Source of the DNA: Demequina sp. NBRC 110055
GTDB lineage: Bacteria > Actinomycetota > Actinomycetes > Actinomycetales > Demequinaceae
NCBI RefSeq assembly: GCF_002090135.1
Contig: NZ_BBRL01000004.1
Span: forward strand, 124,001 to 188,000
DNA: 64,000 bases
Direction of reading: 5' to 3'
Shown piece after piece: positions 42,011-50,298 of the stretch. The translations under genes were made by a program, and so were the position numbers. How positions within the stretch are numbered: the stretch's first letter is position 1; each line of letters begins with the position of its first letter. The notes under the pieces were generated by a model. That model made no database searches and had not been told where the DNA came from. It was given only the letters and a program-made list of their open reading frames with translations.

Positions 42011-42502
42011 ATGGCTTCCGACAGCAGCTTCGACGTGGTGAGCAAGGTGGACCGCCAGGAGGTCGACAACGCGCTCAACCAGGCGTCCAAGGAGATCCAG
42101 CAGCGCTACGACTTCAAGGGCGTGGGCGCCTCGATCGAGTGGTCCGGCGAGACCATCGTCATGAAGGCGAACTCCGAGGAGCGCGTGCTCGCCATCCTCG
42201 ACGTGTTCCAGTCGAAGGTCATCAAGCGCGGCATCTCGCTGAAGGCCATCGACTCGGGCGAGCCCCAGCAGTCAGGCAAGGAGTTTCGTCTGGGCGCCAC
42301 GATCAAGGAGGGCATCGCTCAGGACGTGGCGAAGAAGCTCACCAAGATCGTCCGCGACGAGGGGCCCAAGTCCGTCAAGGCCCTCATCCAAGGTGACGAG
42401 CTGCGTGTCTCGTCGAAGTCGCGCGACGACCTCCAGACCACCATGGCGCTCCTCAAGAACGCGGACGTCGACACCGCGCTCCAGTTCGTCAACTACCGCT
42501 GA
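42011..42502 (+). CDS. yajQ: YajQ/UPF0234 nucleotide-binding protein
   Basis: 163 aa, two ferredoxin-like domains. Typical start [20 protein letters not shown] and RYDFKG. YajQ proteins bind nucleotides; a Xanthomonas member binds cyclic di-GMP and affects transcription, but function in actinobacteria is not settled. A near-perfect AAAGGAGG lies before the ATG. No cyclic di-GMP enzyme is visible nearby. Confidence 0.93.
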   Translation: MASDSSFDVVSKVDRQEVDNALNQASKEIQQRYDFKGVGASIEWSGETIVMKANSEERVLAILDVFQSKVIKRGISLKAIDSGEPQQSGKEFRLGATIKEGIAQDVAKKLTKIVRDEGPKSVKALIQGDELRVSSKSRDDLQTTMALLKNADVDTALQFVNYR

Positions 42503-42508
42503 CATACG

Positions 42509-42554
42509 GCCGATGCCCGGGTCGCCTCCCTACGGAGGCGACCCGGGCATCGGC
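42509..42554. terminator. Bidirectional terminator between yajQ and poxB
   Basis: A perfect 21-bp stem (42509-42529 with 42534-42554) and a CTAC loop, one of the strongest hairpins in the window. Its outer ends are GCCGATGCCC and the inverse, so it incorporates the recurring GGCCGATGCC motif on both arms. Confidence 0.92.
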
Positions 42555-42577
42555 GTGAGTGGCGCTACTGCGCGGAG

Positions 42578-44305
42578 TCAGCGGCTCTCGACGGCCTCGG
42601 TCACCTTCGCCACCGCGTAGCCCCACGCTTGCGAGACCTTCGGGTGCGGCGGGACCGCCACCTCGTCGGGATTCGTGACGACGTCGAGCAGAACTGGACC
42701 GTCCTGCGAGAAGGCCCACTGCAGCGCGCCGTCGAGATCGTCAGGTTCCGTGACCCGACGTCCAGCGAGCCCCATCGCCGTCGCCACGGCCGCAAGATCC
42801 GGGTTGTCGAGCTGCGTGCCGAAGGACGCGATGCCGCCCTCCTGTTGCTCGAGTTGCACCATGCCGAGCGAGGCGTTGTCGAAGACGACCACCACTACGG
42901 GGAGTCGGTACGAGACCGCGGTGCGCAGGTCGCCCAGTAGCATCATGAGGCCGCCGTCACCGGACAGCGACACCACGCGACGGGTGCGGTCAAGCGCCTG
43001 GGCGCCGAGCGCCTGCGGCAACGCATTGGCCATCGAGCCCAGGTTGAACGAGCCGAGTAGTTCGCGGTCGCCCCGCATCTCCACGTAGCGCGAGGACCAC
43101 GTGGTGGACATGCCCGTGTCCATCGTGAAGATCGCGTCGTCGGGGGCGTGACGGTCCACGGCTGCCGCGAGCGCCTCTGGCCGAATGCGGTCGTCGGGGT
43201 TGTCGAAGACCGAGCGCACCTTCGCGACCACGCCGGACTCCTCGTAGTCGGGGTCCGCGATGTGGTCCTGGCGCTCGCGCCACGACTCGTAGGTATCGCG
43301 GATCGAGTCGAGGAAGCCCGTGTCCTCGTGGGCGGTCAGGCGCGGCAGCAGGGCCGCGAGCGCCTCGCCCGCGTCGCCGGTCACGGCGACATCGACGGGA
43401 ACCCGGCGACCGATATGGGTGGCGGCCCGGTCGATCTGGATGACCACGGCATCGGCCGGATAGAAGTCTCGGTACGGGAAGTCGGTGCCCACCATGAGGA
43501 GGACGTCGCAGTCCTGGAGTGCGTCGGCGGCCGCCTTGTTGCCCAGCAGCCCCGCCTGGCCCACGTTGTACGGGTTGTGGCCGTCGAAACCGGTCTTTCC
43601 CTTGAGGGTGACCACCATGGGTGCGTTGAGCCGCCCGGCGACGGCGAGGGTCTGCTCGCGGGCATGCTCGGCGCCGCGGCCCACGAGCATCGCGACCTTC
43701 TTGCCTTTGTCGAGGGCGGCAGCAGCGGCCGCGAGCGCGTCCTCGCTCGGGACGGCGGCGGCCGAGGGGACCGCGAAGGAGGGAGCAGGAGTCCCGGACG
43801 GGAGCTCGAGCCCGCCGATGTCGCCGGGGATCGTCAGCACGGCCACGCCGCCCTGGGCGTAGGCCGCATTGACCGCGGAGACGAGCATCTGGGGCAGCTG
43901 CTCGGGCGAGGTCAGCGTCTGATTCCACACCGACACGTCCTCGAAGACGCGGTCGTTGTTGACCTCCTGGAAGTAGTTGGTGCCGATCTCTGCGCTCGGC
44001 ACCTGGCCGCAAATCGCGAGCATCGGGGTGTGCGACTTCTTCGCGTCGTACAGGCCGTTGATGAGATGCAGCGAGCCGGGGCCCACGGTGCCCATCACGA
44101 CGCCGATACGTCCGGTGAGTTGGGCCTGCGCGGCCGCGGCAAAGGCGCCGGCCTCCTCGTGGCGCACCCCCACCCATTCCAGGCGGTCCTCGGTGCGGAT
44201 GGCATCCGTGAGGGGGTTGAGCGCGTCGCCCACCACCCCCCAGATCTGCGTCACGCCGTGGTCGGCGAGCGCGTCGACAATGTGTGTCGCGACGGTCGTG
44301 CTCAT
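42578..44305 (-). CDS. poxB: Thiamine-dependent pyruvate oxidase / quinone-linked pyruvate dehydrogenase
   Basis: 575 aa. A ThDP/FAD enzyme of the PoxB group that decarboxylates pyruvate to acetate with electrons to quinone. The N-terminal catalytic Glu is in GVRHEEAGAFAAAA (about residue 50). The ThDP motif is GDGGLMMLLGDLRTAV, ending with FDN. In E. coli the C-terminal tail binds membrane; here it is short. Acetolactate synthase is less likely because the FAD and C-terminal segments follow PoxB. It overlaps the upstream FMN glutamate-synthase-like gene by four bases. Confidence 0.88.
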   Translation of the reverse strand: MSTTVATHIVDALADHGVTQIWGVVGDALNPLTDAIRTEDRLEWVGVRHEEAGAFAAAAQAQLTGRIGVVMGTVGPGSLHLINGLYDAKKSHTPMLAICGQVPSAEIGTNYFQEVNNDRVFEDVSVWNQTLTSPEQLPQMLVSAVNAAYAQGGVAVLTIPGDIGGLELPSGTPAPSFAVPSAAAVPSEDALAAAAAALDKGKKVAMLVGRGAEHAREQTLAVAGRLNAPMVVTLKGKTGFDGHNPYNVGQAGLLGNKAAADALQDCDVLLMVGTDFPYRDFYPADAVVIQIDRAATHIGRRVPVDVAVTGDAGEALAALLPRLTAHEDTGFLDSIRDTYESWRERQDHIADPDYEESGVVAKVRSVFDNPDDRIRPEALAAAVDRHAPDDAIFTMDTGMSTTWSSRYVEMRGDRELLGSFNLGSMANALPQALGAQALDRTRRVVSLSGDGGLMMLLGDLRTAVSYRLPVVVVVFDNASLGMVQLEQQEGGIASFGTQLDNPDLAAVATAMGLAGRRVTEPDDLDGALQWAFSQDGPVLLDVVTNPDEVAVPPHPKVSQAWGYAVAKVTEAVESR

Positions 44306-45861
44306 CGGGTGTCTCCTCTCGTGGTGACGTGCGGGGTATGGAAGGAATCGGCGGAGGCGAGGTCCCAGTCACGCGCCCAGTTGGCGGGGGCCTCGCTCAG
44401 CAGCTCACCGGTGTGCAGCCAGTCGTAGCGGTCGGCGTACGAGACCGTCTCGCCGGGGCCGATCACAAGCCGCAACTGCTCGGGACTGAGTTCCTCGGGG
44501 CGGCGCACACCCATGGACGCCATCATGCGGGCGGCCTCGTCGACGGTGGACTTGTGATAGCGGTAGACCCGCATGTACTTGTCCTCCACGTCGAGTGCGC
44601 GAACGCGGCGCGGGTCTTGGGTGGCGACCCCCACCGGACACGTGTCGAGGTGGCAGCGCTGGGACTGAATGCAGCCCGTGGCCATCATCATGGGCCGTGC
44701 GGCGTTGGTGTAGTCGGCGCCCTGGATGAGGCGCTTCACGATGTCGTTACCCGCAGCCACCTTGCCGCTCGCGCCGAGGCGCACCCGGTCGCGCAGGCCC
44801 GCGCCCACCAGCGCGTTGTGCACAAGCATGAGTCCATCGGTGAGCGGCATCCCCATGTGATCCTCGTACTCGAGGGGGGCGGCACCGGTGCCGCCCTCGG
44901 AGCCGTCGACGATGATGAAGTCGGGCGCGGTACCCACCTCGAGCATCGCCTTCACCATCGCGAGCACCTCGACTCGTGACGACACACACAACTTGAAGCC
45001 GGCCGGCTTGCCGCCGGACAGCTCACGCATGCGCGCGATGAACTCGATCAGTTCGGTGGGCGTCGAGAACACCCGATGGCGAGGAGGGCTGACCAGCTTT
45101 TCGCCCACCTTGGCGCCGCGGGTCTTGGCGATCTCCTCCGTGACCTTTTTGCCCGGCAGCACGCCGCCGATGCCCGGCTTCGCGCCCTGCGACAGCTTGA
45201 GGGACACGGTCTTCACCTGGTCCCACTGAGCCTTCTGCGCGAACTGCGCGGCGTCGAAGTCACCGTCGTCGGTGCGGCACCCGAAGTACCCAGTGCCGAT
45301 CTCCCACACCAGGTCGCCGTTGCTTTCCGTGTGATACGGGGAGATGCCTCCCTCGCCCGTGTCGTGGGCGAACCCGCCCTTTTCGGCGCCGCGGTTGAGG
45401 GCGCGGATGGCGTTGGAGGACAGCGCACCGAAGCTCAGGGACGACACGTTGAGCAGCGACATCGAGTAGGGCTTGGCACAGTCGGGGCCTCCCACGCTCA
45501 CGCGCGGGGGCTCGTCGGGCGCCTCGAGCGGCGCCGTGGAGTGCACGAGGAACTCGTGACCGGTCTCGTAGACGTCGAGTTCGGTGCCATAGGCCTTCTC
45601 CGAGTGAGTGCCCTTGGCCCGTTCGTAGATGATCGAGCGGGTGTCCCGGTCGAACGGCTTACCGTCCCAGTCGCGCTCGATGAAGTACTGCTGGATCTCC
45701 GGCCGGATCTTCTCCAGCCCGTAGCGCAGGTGCCCCACCACCGGATAGTTGTGCAGTACCGAATGCTTGCGCTGGAGCAGGTCGTACGCAGCGACCGCTG
45801 CCGTGGCGCCCAGCGCCACCATGGCTCCGGTCAGTGACGTTCCTACCCGCTTGCCGGGCAT
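44302..45861 (-). CDS. FMN-binding glutamate synthase-family protein, membrane-anchored
   Basis: 519 aa from the ATG at 45861 (GGAGG upstream). It has an N-terminal span at about 7-26, then a glutamate-synthase FMN/iron-sulfur domain. Markers are SFGALSSNAIRALNRGA, VDGSEGGTGAAPLEYEDH and the 3Fe-4S cysteines C-X5-C-X4-C in CIQSQRCHLDTCPVG. The glutaminase and GltD partners are missing, so it is not a complete GOGAT. Such stand-alone proteins are common and uncharacterised. Coupling to PoxB suggests an electron-transfer link. Confidence 0.87.
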   Translation of the reverse strand: MPGKRVGTSLTGAMVALGATAAVAAYDLLQRKHSVLHNYPVVGHLRYGLEKIRPEIQQYFIERDWDGKPFDRDTRSIIYERAKGTHSEKAYGTELDVYETGHEFLVHSTAPLEAPDEPPRVSVGGPDCAKPYSMSLLNVSSLSFGALSSNAIRALNRGAEKGGFAHDTGEGGISPYHTESNGDLVWEIGTGYFGCRTDDGDFDAAQFAQKAQWDQVKTVSLKLSQGAKPGIGGVLPGKKVTEEIAKTRGAKVGEKLVSPPRHRVFSTPTELIEFIARMRELSGGKPAGFKLCVSSRVEVLAMVKAMLEVGTAPDFIIVDGSEGGTGAAPLEYEDHMGMPLTDGLMLVHNALVGAGLRDRVRLGASGKVAAGNDIVKRLIQGADYTNAARPMMMATGCIQSQRCHLDTCPVGVATQDPRRVRALDVEDKYMRVYRYHKSTVDEAARMMASMGVRRPEELSPEQLRLVIGPGETVSYADRYDWLHTGELLSEAPANWARDWDLASADSFHTPHVTTRGDTR

Positions 45862-45928
45862 GGTGCCTCCGCGCTGCGAGGCGCCGCTCGGTCGGCGACG
45901 AACCTTGCACGAGGGCAACGTCCCGGCC

Positions 45929-45952
45929 GGGGCCGACCATTCCCTTGGCCCC
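45929..45952 (-). terminator. Terminator of htpX
   Basis: GGGGCC (45929-45934) pairs with GGCCCC (45947-45952), about 20 bases past the htpX stop and before the next minus-strand gene. A short stem, so moderate confidence. Confidence 0.5.
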
Positions 45953-45973
45953 GCGTCCGACGAGACGGGGTTC

Positions 45974-46849
45974 CTAGAAGTGCTGCCCGTTGCGGCGGGC
46001 CATCTCCTCGAGGCGGCCGATGCGCTGGTCCATGGGCGGGTGCGTCGCGAACAGGTTCGCGAGACCCTCGGCCTTGAACGGGTTGGCGATCATCATGTGC
46101 GACACGTTCTCGAGCTTGGGGTCGGCCGGCAGAGGACGGGCGGCGGTGCCGCGTTCGAGCTTGCGCAGCGCGCTCGCGAGGGCGAGCGGGTCGCCCGTGA
46201 GCGTCGCCCCGTCCTCGTCCGCGTCGTACTCGCGGGTGCGGGAGATGGCCATGCGGATGAGGGTCGCGGCGATGGGTGCAAGGATCAACATCGCGATCAT
46301 GCCGAGCGGACCCAGGGGGTTGTCGCGGTTGTTGCCGCCGCCACCGAAGAAGAACATCATCTGCGCGAGCGCCGTGATGATGCCCGCGAAGGCCGCGGCG
46401 ACAGAGCCGATGAGGATGTCGCGGTTGTACACGTGCTGCAACTCGTGGCCGAGTACGCCGCGCAGCTCGCGCTCGTCGAGGATCTGCAGGATCCCCTCGG
46501 TGCAGCACACGGCGGCGTTCTTGGGGTTGCGGCCCGTGGCGAAGGCGTTGGGCGCCTGGGTGGGCGACACGTACAGGGCGGGCATGGGCTGGTTGGCCTC
46601 GGCGGACAATTCGCGGACGATCCGGTACATCGCGGGCTGCTCGACCTCGGTCACGGGGCGGGCGTGCATGGCACGGATCGCGAGCTTGTCGGAGTTCCAG
46701 TACCCGTAGAAGGTGCCGAAGACGCCGAACAGCGCGAAGGCCCACAGCCACTGGCCGCCGTTCACGAAAGAGCCGATGCCCAACAACACGACCCACATCA
46801 GGACGAACAGCCCCATGGTCTTCACGCCGTTGAAGTACTTGCCTGACAC
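45974..46849 (-). CDS. htpX: Membrane zinc metalloprotease HtpX
   Basis: 291 aa from a GTG at 46849 (GAGGAA upstream); the longer frame lacks support. M48 peptidase of membrane-protein quality control. It has two N-terminal spans (about 11-28 and 33-50), the zinc site HELQH (His135, Glu136, His139), and a further span pair at about 146-165 and 180-200. The third zinc ligand is in REYDADEDGA. A variant long motif copy (46886-46901) lies 37 bases upstream of the start. Confidence 0.93.
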   Translation of the reverse strand: MSGKYFNGVKTMGLFVLMWVVLLGIGSFVNGGQWLWAFALFGVFGTFYGYWNSDKLAIRAMHARPVTEVEQPAMYRIVRELSAEANQPMPALYVSPTQAPNAFATGRNPKNAAVCCTEGILQILDERELRGVLGHELQHVYNRDILIGSVAAAFAGIITALAQMMFFFGGGGNNRDNPLGPLGMIAMLILAPIAATLIRMAISRTREYDADEDGATLTGDPLALASALRKLERGTAARPLPADPKLENVSHMMIANPFKAEGLANLFATHPPMDQRIGRLEEMARRNGQHF

Positions 46850-46930
46850 GGTTCCTCTTCCCTCGTGGTCCTTCAGCGTGGCAACGGCCGATGCCGCGGC
46901 CGGGTTCCCGGGCCACGACGCCCGGATACG

Positions 46931-47020
46931 CACTCGAGCCCGTCAGCGTCCGTATCGACGGGCTGGAGTGATTCTACGAGCGCTCGGGCCCGTCGATCGG
47001 TGAGATGACGGGCGCGAGCG
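46931..47020. repeat. Paired-hairpin element, copy C
   Basis: Palindrome 1 arms 46931-46944 / 46957-46970 and palindrome 2 arms 46981-46994 / 47007-47020. Each is 14 bases with one mismatch and encloses exactly 12 bases, with centres 50 bases apart, as in copies A and B. Palindrome 2 encodes the last residues of the GNAT protein. Confidence 0.85.
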
Positions 47021-47573
47021 CGCGTGTCATGCATACGAGGTCGGCGCGCTCCTCCCACGAATCGACCTCGACGAACCCGAGCCGCGCATAGAGCCGTCTC
47101 GCACCGTCGCGCCATCTCCACACGGTCAGCGCGACCTCCGCGTCGCCGCGAGCCTGTGCGCGCTCGCACGCGGCCTCGACCAGCGCCGCCGCGACCCCGC
47201 GGCCCCGGGCTGCCGGCACCGTCCACAGCCGCTTGACCTCGCACCGACCCTCATCGGGCGCGGTCAACACGACCATCCCGAGCGGCTCGCCCGCGTCTTC
47301 GGCCAGGAGCACCGTCGCGCCCGCGAGCGCGGCGGCCGGGTCCGCGACCTCCCGGCGATAGCTCTCGGGGAGGGCCGATGTCCCGGCAACCTCTGCGCCC
47401 TTCTCGCGCTCCGTGGCGATCAGGTAGGCGGCGAGGAGGTCGGAGACGGCCCTCCGGTCGCGCGGGTCGTCGGGCCGAGCGGGGCGCACCGTCGGCACCG
47501 CACGCGCAGCCCGCACGGAACGCACGAAGGCCGGCGCGGGGTCACCCCCGGCGCCGGCCTCGTGCCCTGCCAT
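46974..47573 (-). CDS. GNAT-family N-acetyltransferase
   Basis: 199 aa from the ATG at 47573, two bases after the fprA stop. The acetyl-CoA-binding motif RLWTVPAARGRGVAAALV is at about 125-142, and RLYARLGFVEV near the C-terminus. A Pro/Ala/Arg-rich stretch occupies residues 1-35, so a later start is possible. Substrate unknown. The final 13 codons coincide with one palindrome of the paired-hairpin element. Translation is probably coupled to fprA. Confidence 0.82.
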   Translation of the reverse strand: MAGHEAGAGGDPAPAFVRSVRAARAVPTVRPARPDDPRDRRAVSDLLAAYLIATEREKGAEVAGTSALPESYRREVADPAAALAGATVLLAEDAGEPLGMVVLTAPDEGRCEVKRLWTVPAARGRGVAAALVEAACERAQARGDAEVALTVWRWRDGARRLYARLGFVEVDSWEERADLVCMTRALAPVISPIDGPERS

Positions 47574-47575
47574 GA

Positions 47576-48958
47576 CTACTTGCGCTTGAGCGCGATGTCC
47601 GTCATCTCCTCGCGGGGAACGACCTTGACGCGCTCGCGCCCGTCGGCCTCGCCGAGCGCGAGCTCGTGGGCGTCGAGGATCTCCCAGTCGTGCCACTGGA
47701 CCACGTCCACGCCGCGCTCCTTGAGAAGGTGGAGCACGTTGTCCGGGCTCAGCTGCTGGGCACCGGCCTGCGACTCGGCGTAGAGGCGCGGGGCGTCCTC
47801 GACCAGGTTCGCAATGGTCTCCTGGGCGTCGGACTTGGTGTGGCCGATGAGGCCCACGGGTCCGCGCTTGATCCAGCCGGTGGTGTAGAAACCAGGCACG
47901 ACGTCGCCGCCGTCGACCACGCGGCCACCCTCGTTGGCGATGGTGCCGCGCGAGTGGTCGAACGGCACTCCGTCGATCTCGGTGCCGTAGTAGCCGACGG
48001 CGCGGTACACGGCCTGGACCGGGTAGTCGATGAACTCGCCCGTGCCCTTGACGTTGCCGTCGCCCTGGAGCTCGGTGCGCTCCATACGGATGCCGACGAC
48101 CTTGCCGTCCTCACCGAGCACCTCGTGAGGGGACTGCAGGAAGTGCAGGTGGATGCGGCGCGAGGCGGTGCCCGGGTCCTTCATCGCGTAGTCGGTGAGG
48201 GTCTTCACGACCTGCTTCTGCTGCTTGTTGTTCTCGGCGACCTCCATCGAGGCCTCGTCGAACTCGTAGTCCGTCTCCGGGTACACGACGATGTCGACGT
48301 CGGGCACGTGGCCCAGCTCACGCAGCTCGAGCGGCGAGAACTTCACCTGCGCGGGGCCGCGGCGACCGAACACGTGGACGTCGGTCACGGGCGAGGCGGC
48401 AAGCCCCTCGTAGACGTTCTGAGGGATCTCGGTGACGGCGATGTCCTTTGGGTGCTTCGCGAGCACGCGGGCGACGTCGAGCGCGACGTTGCCGACGCCG
48501 AGGACGGCGACCTCCTTGGCCTCGAGCGGCCAGGTGCGCGGGACGTCGGGGTGGCCGTCGAACCACGACACGAAGTCGGCGGCTCCGAAGGATCCCTCCA
48601 GGTCGATACCAGGGATGTTGAGGTCGGAGTCCTTGAAGGCTCCGGTCGCGAAGATCACCGCGTCGTAGTGGGCGCGCAGGTCCTCGAGGGTGAGGTCGGT
48701 GCCGATGTTGACGTTGGCGAGTAGGCGGATGTCGCCGCGGCCCAGCACGTTGGCAAGGGCGACGATGATCTGCTTGATGCGCGGGTGGTCGGGGGCCACG
48801 CCGTAGCGGACCAGCCCGAAGGGCGCGGGCAGGCGCTCGATGATGTCGATGGACACGTCGAGGCCGGACTTGGACAGGATGTCGGAGGCGTACGTTCCGG
48901 CGGGGCCGGCGCCGATCACGGCGACGCGCAAGGGTCGTTCGGTGGTCACGGGACTCAC
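47576..48958 (-). CDS. fprA: Ferredoxin/flavodoxin-NADP reductase, FprA type
   Basis: 460 aa, adrenodoxin-reductase-like, close to M. tuberculosis FprA in length. The FAD motif VAVIGAGPAGTYASD is followed by PAPFGLVRYGVAPDHP, an NADP fold (VAVLGVGNVALDVARVL), and a C-terminal GWIKRGPVGLIGHTK. It passes electrons between NADPH and ferredoxin. GTG start at 48958 (alternative GTG 48949). It is near the ferredoxin-dependent sulfite reductase, a plausible electron user. Confidence 0.94.
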   Translation of the reverse strand: MSPVTTERPLRVAVIGAGPAGTYASDILSKSGLDVSIDIIERLPAPFGLVRYGVAPDHPRIKQIIVALANVLGRGDIRLLANVNIGTDLTLEDLRAHYDAVIFATGAFKDSDLNIPGIDLEGSFGAADFVSWFDGHPDVPRTWPLEAKEVAVLGVGNVALDVARVLAKHPKDIAVTEIPQNVYEGLAASPVTDVHVFGRRGPAQVKFSPLELRELGHVPDVDIVVYPETDYEFDEASMEVAENNKQQKQVVKTLTDYAMKDPGTASRRIHLHFLQSPHEVLGEDGKVVGIRMERTELQGDGNVKGTGEFIDYPVQAVYRAVGYYGTEIDGVPFDHSRGTIANEGGRVVDGGDVVPGFYTTGWIKRGPVGLIGHTKSDAQETIANLVEDAPRLYAESQAGAQQLSPDNVLHLLKERGVDVVQWHDWEILDAHELALGEADGRERVKVVPREEMTDIALKRK

Positions 48959-49018
48959 TTTTTCTTTGGCGGCAGGGAAGCAGGCCTCGAGGGCGCTCTC
49001 GAACGGCACTAGGGACCG

Positions 49019-49046
49019 AGTATAGACATGAACATTTGCTAGCCAA
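49019..49046 (-). promoter_or_regulatory. fprA promoter
   Basis: Minus strand TTGGCT (49041-49046) and TATACT (49019-49024), 16 bases apart, 61 bases before the GTG. TATACT is 5 of 6 to consensus and AT-rich surroundings are rare in this genome. Confidence 0.6.
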
Positions 49047-49094
49047 TCGGCGTCCTTGCGAGCACGGCCGAGCGCACCCCGCCACGCTGGAGCC

Positions 49095-50153
49095 ATGGCC
49101 CCGTCCGCCCCCACGGCTCCCGCCGCCGCCCAGCCAGCCACGGCATCGGCCGTCGTGACTCCTCGCCTGCTGACGGCGACGGACTACCTGGCCGATGCGG
49201 TCAGCCGCATCGCGACCGCGACCCGCCGCGTCCTCATCACCACGCTGACGCTCGCCGACGACGACAAGACGGGGCCGCTCATCACGGCGCTCGAGGCGGC
49301 CGCGCGGCGAGGCGTCGACGTGCGCGTCGCCGCCGACGTCTTCACCTATGTCGACGCCGCCGGAACGTTCCTGCCGCGCGGGCACCTGACGCGCCGCAAG
49401 CGCGCGAGCTCCGCGATGGCCTCGCGACTCGCGAACGCGGGCGCGACGTTCATGTGGCTCGGGTCCGAGCGCGGCCTCATCTGGCGCGGGCGCACCCACA
49501 CCAAGTTCTGCGTGGTCGACGACGTGGCGTACGCGTTTGGCGGGGTGAACCTCGACGACCGGGGCGTCAGCAACGTGGACTTCATGCTCAGGTGCGAGGA
49601 CGCGACGCTCGCTGACATGCTCGACGCGGTGTTTGCACGCATCCGCGAGGCAAGCCTGCTGGAGCAGGGCCATCGCTCGTTGTCGCTGCGCACGGGCAAC
49701 CGGGACGAGGTGCTCGTGGACGGCGGAGTGCCGGGCGACTCGATCATCTACCGCCGCGCGGTGAAGTACGCCAAGCGTGCCGAGCACATCCTGCTGGTCA
49801 GCCAGTACTGCCCCACGGGCGAACTGGGACGCCTGATCGAGTCGCGCGACCACGAGCTGTATTTCAACCCGCCCCGCCTGGCCTCCGCCGCGAACCGCGT
49901 GCTGATCTCCTCGTCGATGGCGGTGACGGGCCACCGCACACGCTACGGGCGGGACACCTACCTCCACGCCAAGTTCATGGTGTTCACGCTTCCCGGTGGG
50001 CGGCGCGTGGCGCTGACGGGCTCCCACAACTTCGTCGCCGGCGGCGTGAGGCTCGGCACCCGCGAGATCGCGCTGCTGACGCACCGTGACGGACTCATCA
50101 GCCAACTGATCGATTTCCACCGCCGCGAGGTGGCCCCACAGGCGGCCAACTAG
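49095..50153 (+). CDS. Phospholipase D-like protein
   Basis: 352 aa from ATG 49095 (CACGCT six bases upstream, probably leaderless). Two HKD-type repeats: the first is complete (His135, Lys137, Asp142 in HTKFCVVDD). In the second the Asp is replaced by Thr (His291, Lys293, Thr298). It resembles cardiolipin-synthase-type phosphatidyltransferases but lacks their N-terminal spans. Substrate is uncertain, and the altered second motif may reduce or change activity. Confidence 0.82.
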   Translation: MAPSAPTAPAAAQPATASAVVTPRLLTATDYLADAVSRIATATRRVLITTLTLADDDKTGPLITALEAAARRGVDVRVAADVFTYVDAAGTFLPRGHLTRRKRASSAMASRLANAGATFMWLGSERGLIWRGRTHTKFCVVDDVAYAFGGVNLDDRGVSNVDFMLRCEDATLADMLDAVFARIREASLLEQGHRSLSLRTGNRDEVLVDGGVPGDSIIYRRAVKYAKRAEHILLVSQYCPTGELGRLIESRDHELYFNPPRLASAANRVLISSSMAVTGHRTRYGRDTYLHAKFMVFTLPGGRRVALTGSHNFVAGGVRLGTREIALLTHRDGLISQLIDFHRREVAPQAAN

Positions 50154-50175
50154 GGGGTTCCCGCGCACGAACCCC
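50154..50175 (+). terminator. Hairpin after the PLD-like gene
   Basis: GGGGTTC (50154-50160) and GAACCCC (50169-50175) form a 7-bp stem directly after the stop codon. It also lies between the -35 and the upstream side of the leader-peptide promoter, so it may be an operator instead. Confidence 0.4.
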
Positions 50176-50193
50176 TGTGGCACACTGGGACCT

Positions 50194-50265
50194 ATGTCCC
50201 AGCAGCAGATTGTCCGCGCATCCATGATGTGCCGCTGCTGCTGTGCCATGTGTCTGCCGGCCTGA
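50194..50265 (+). CDS. Cysteine-rich leader peptide of the sulfite reductase operon
   Basis: A 23-residue open frame, ATG to TGA, beginning MSQQQIVRA. Cysteines are at 13, 15, 16, 17 and 20 (C-R-C-C-C-A-M-C). CACACT seven bases before the ATG suggests a leaderless mRNA, with translation beginning at the first base. Polycysteine small ORFs are known to attenuate sulfur genes in mycobacteria by ribosome stalling when cysteine is scarce. Here the peptide precedes sulfite reductase by 111 bases, with a hairpin (50299-50318) between. The peptide itself may have no other function. Confidence 0.82.
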   Translation: MSQQQIVRASMMCRCCCAMCLPA

Positions 50266-50298
50266 CCGCCCACGGACACAGATCCCCTGTAGCCCTGG

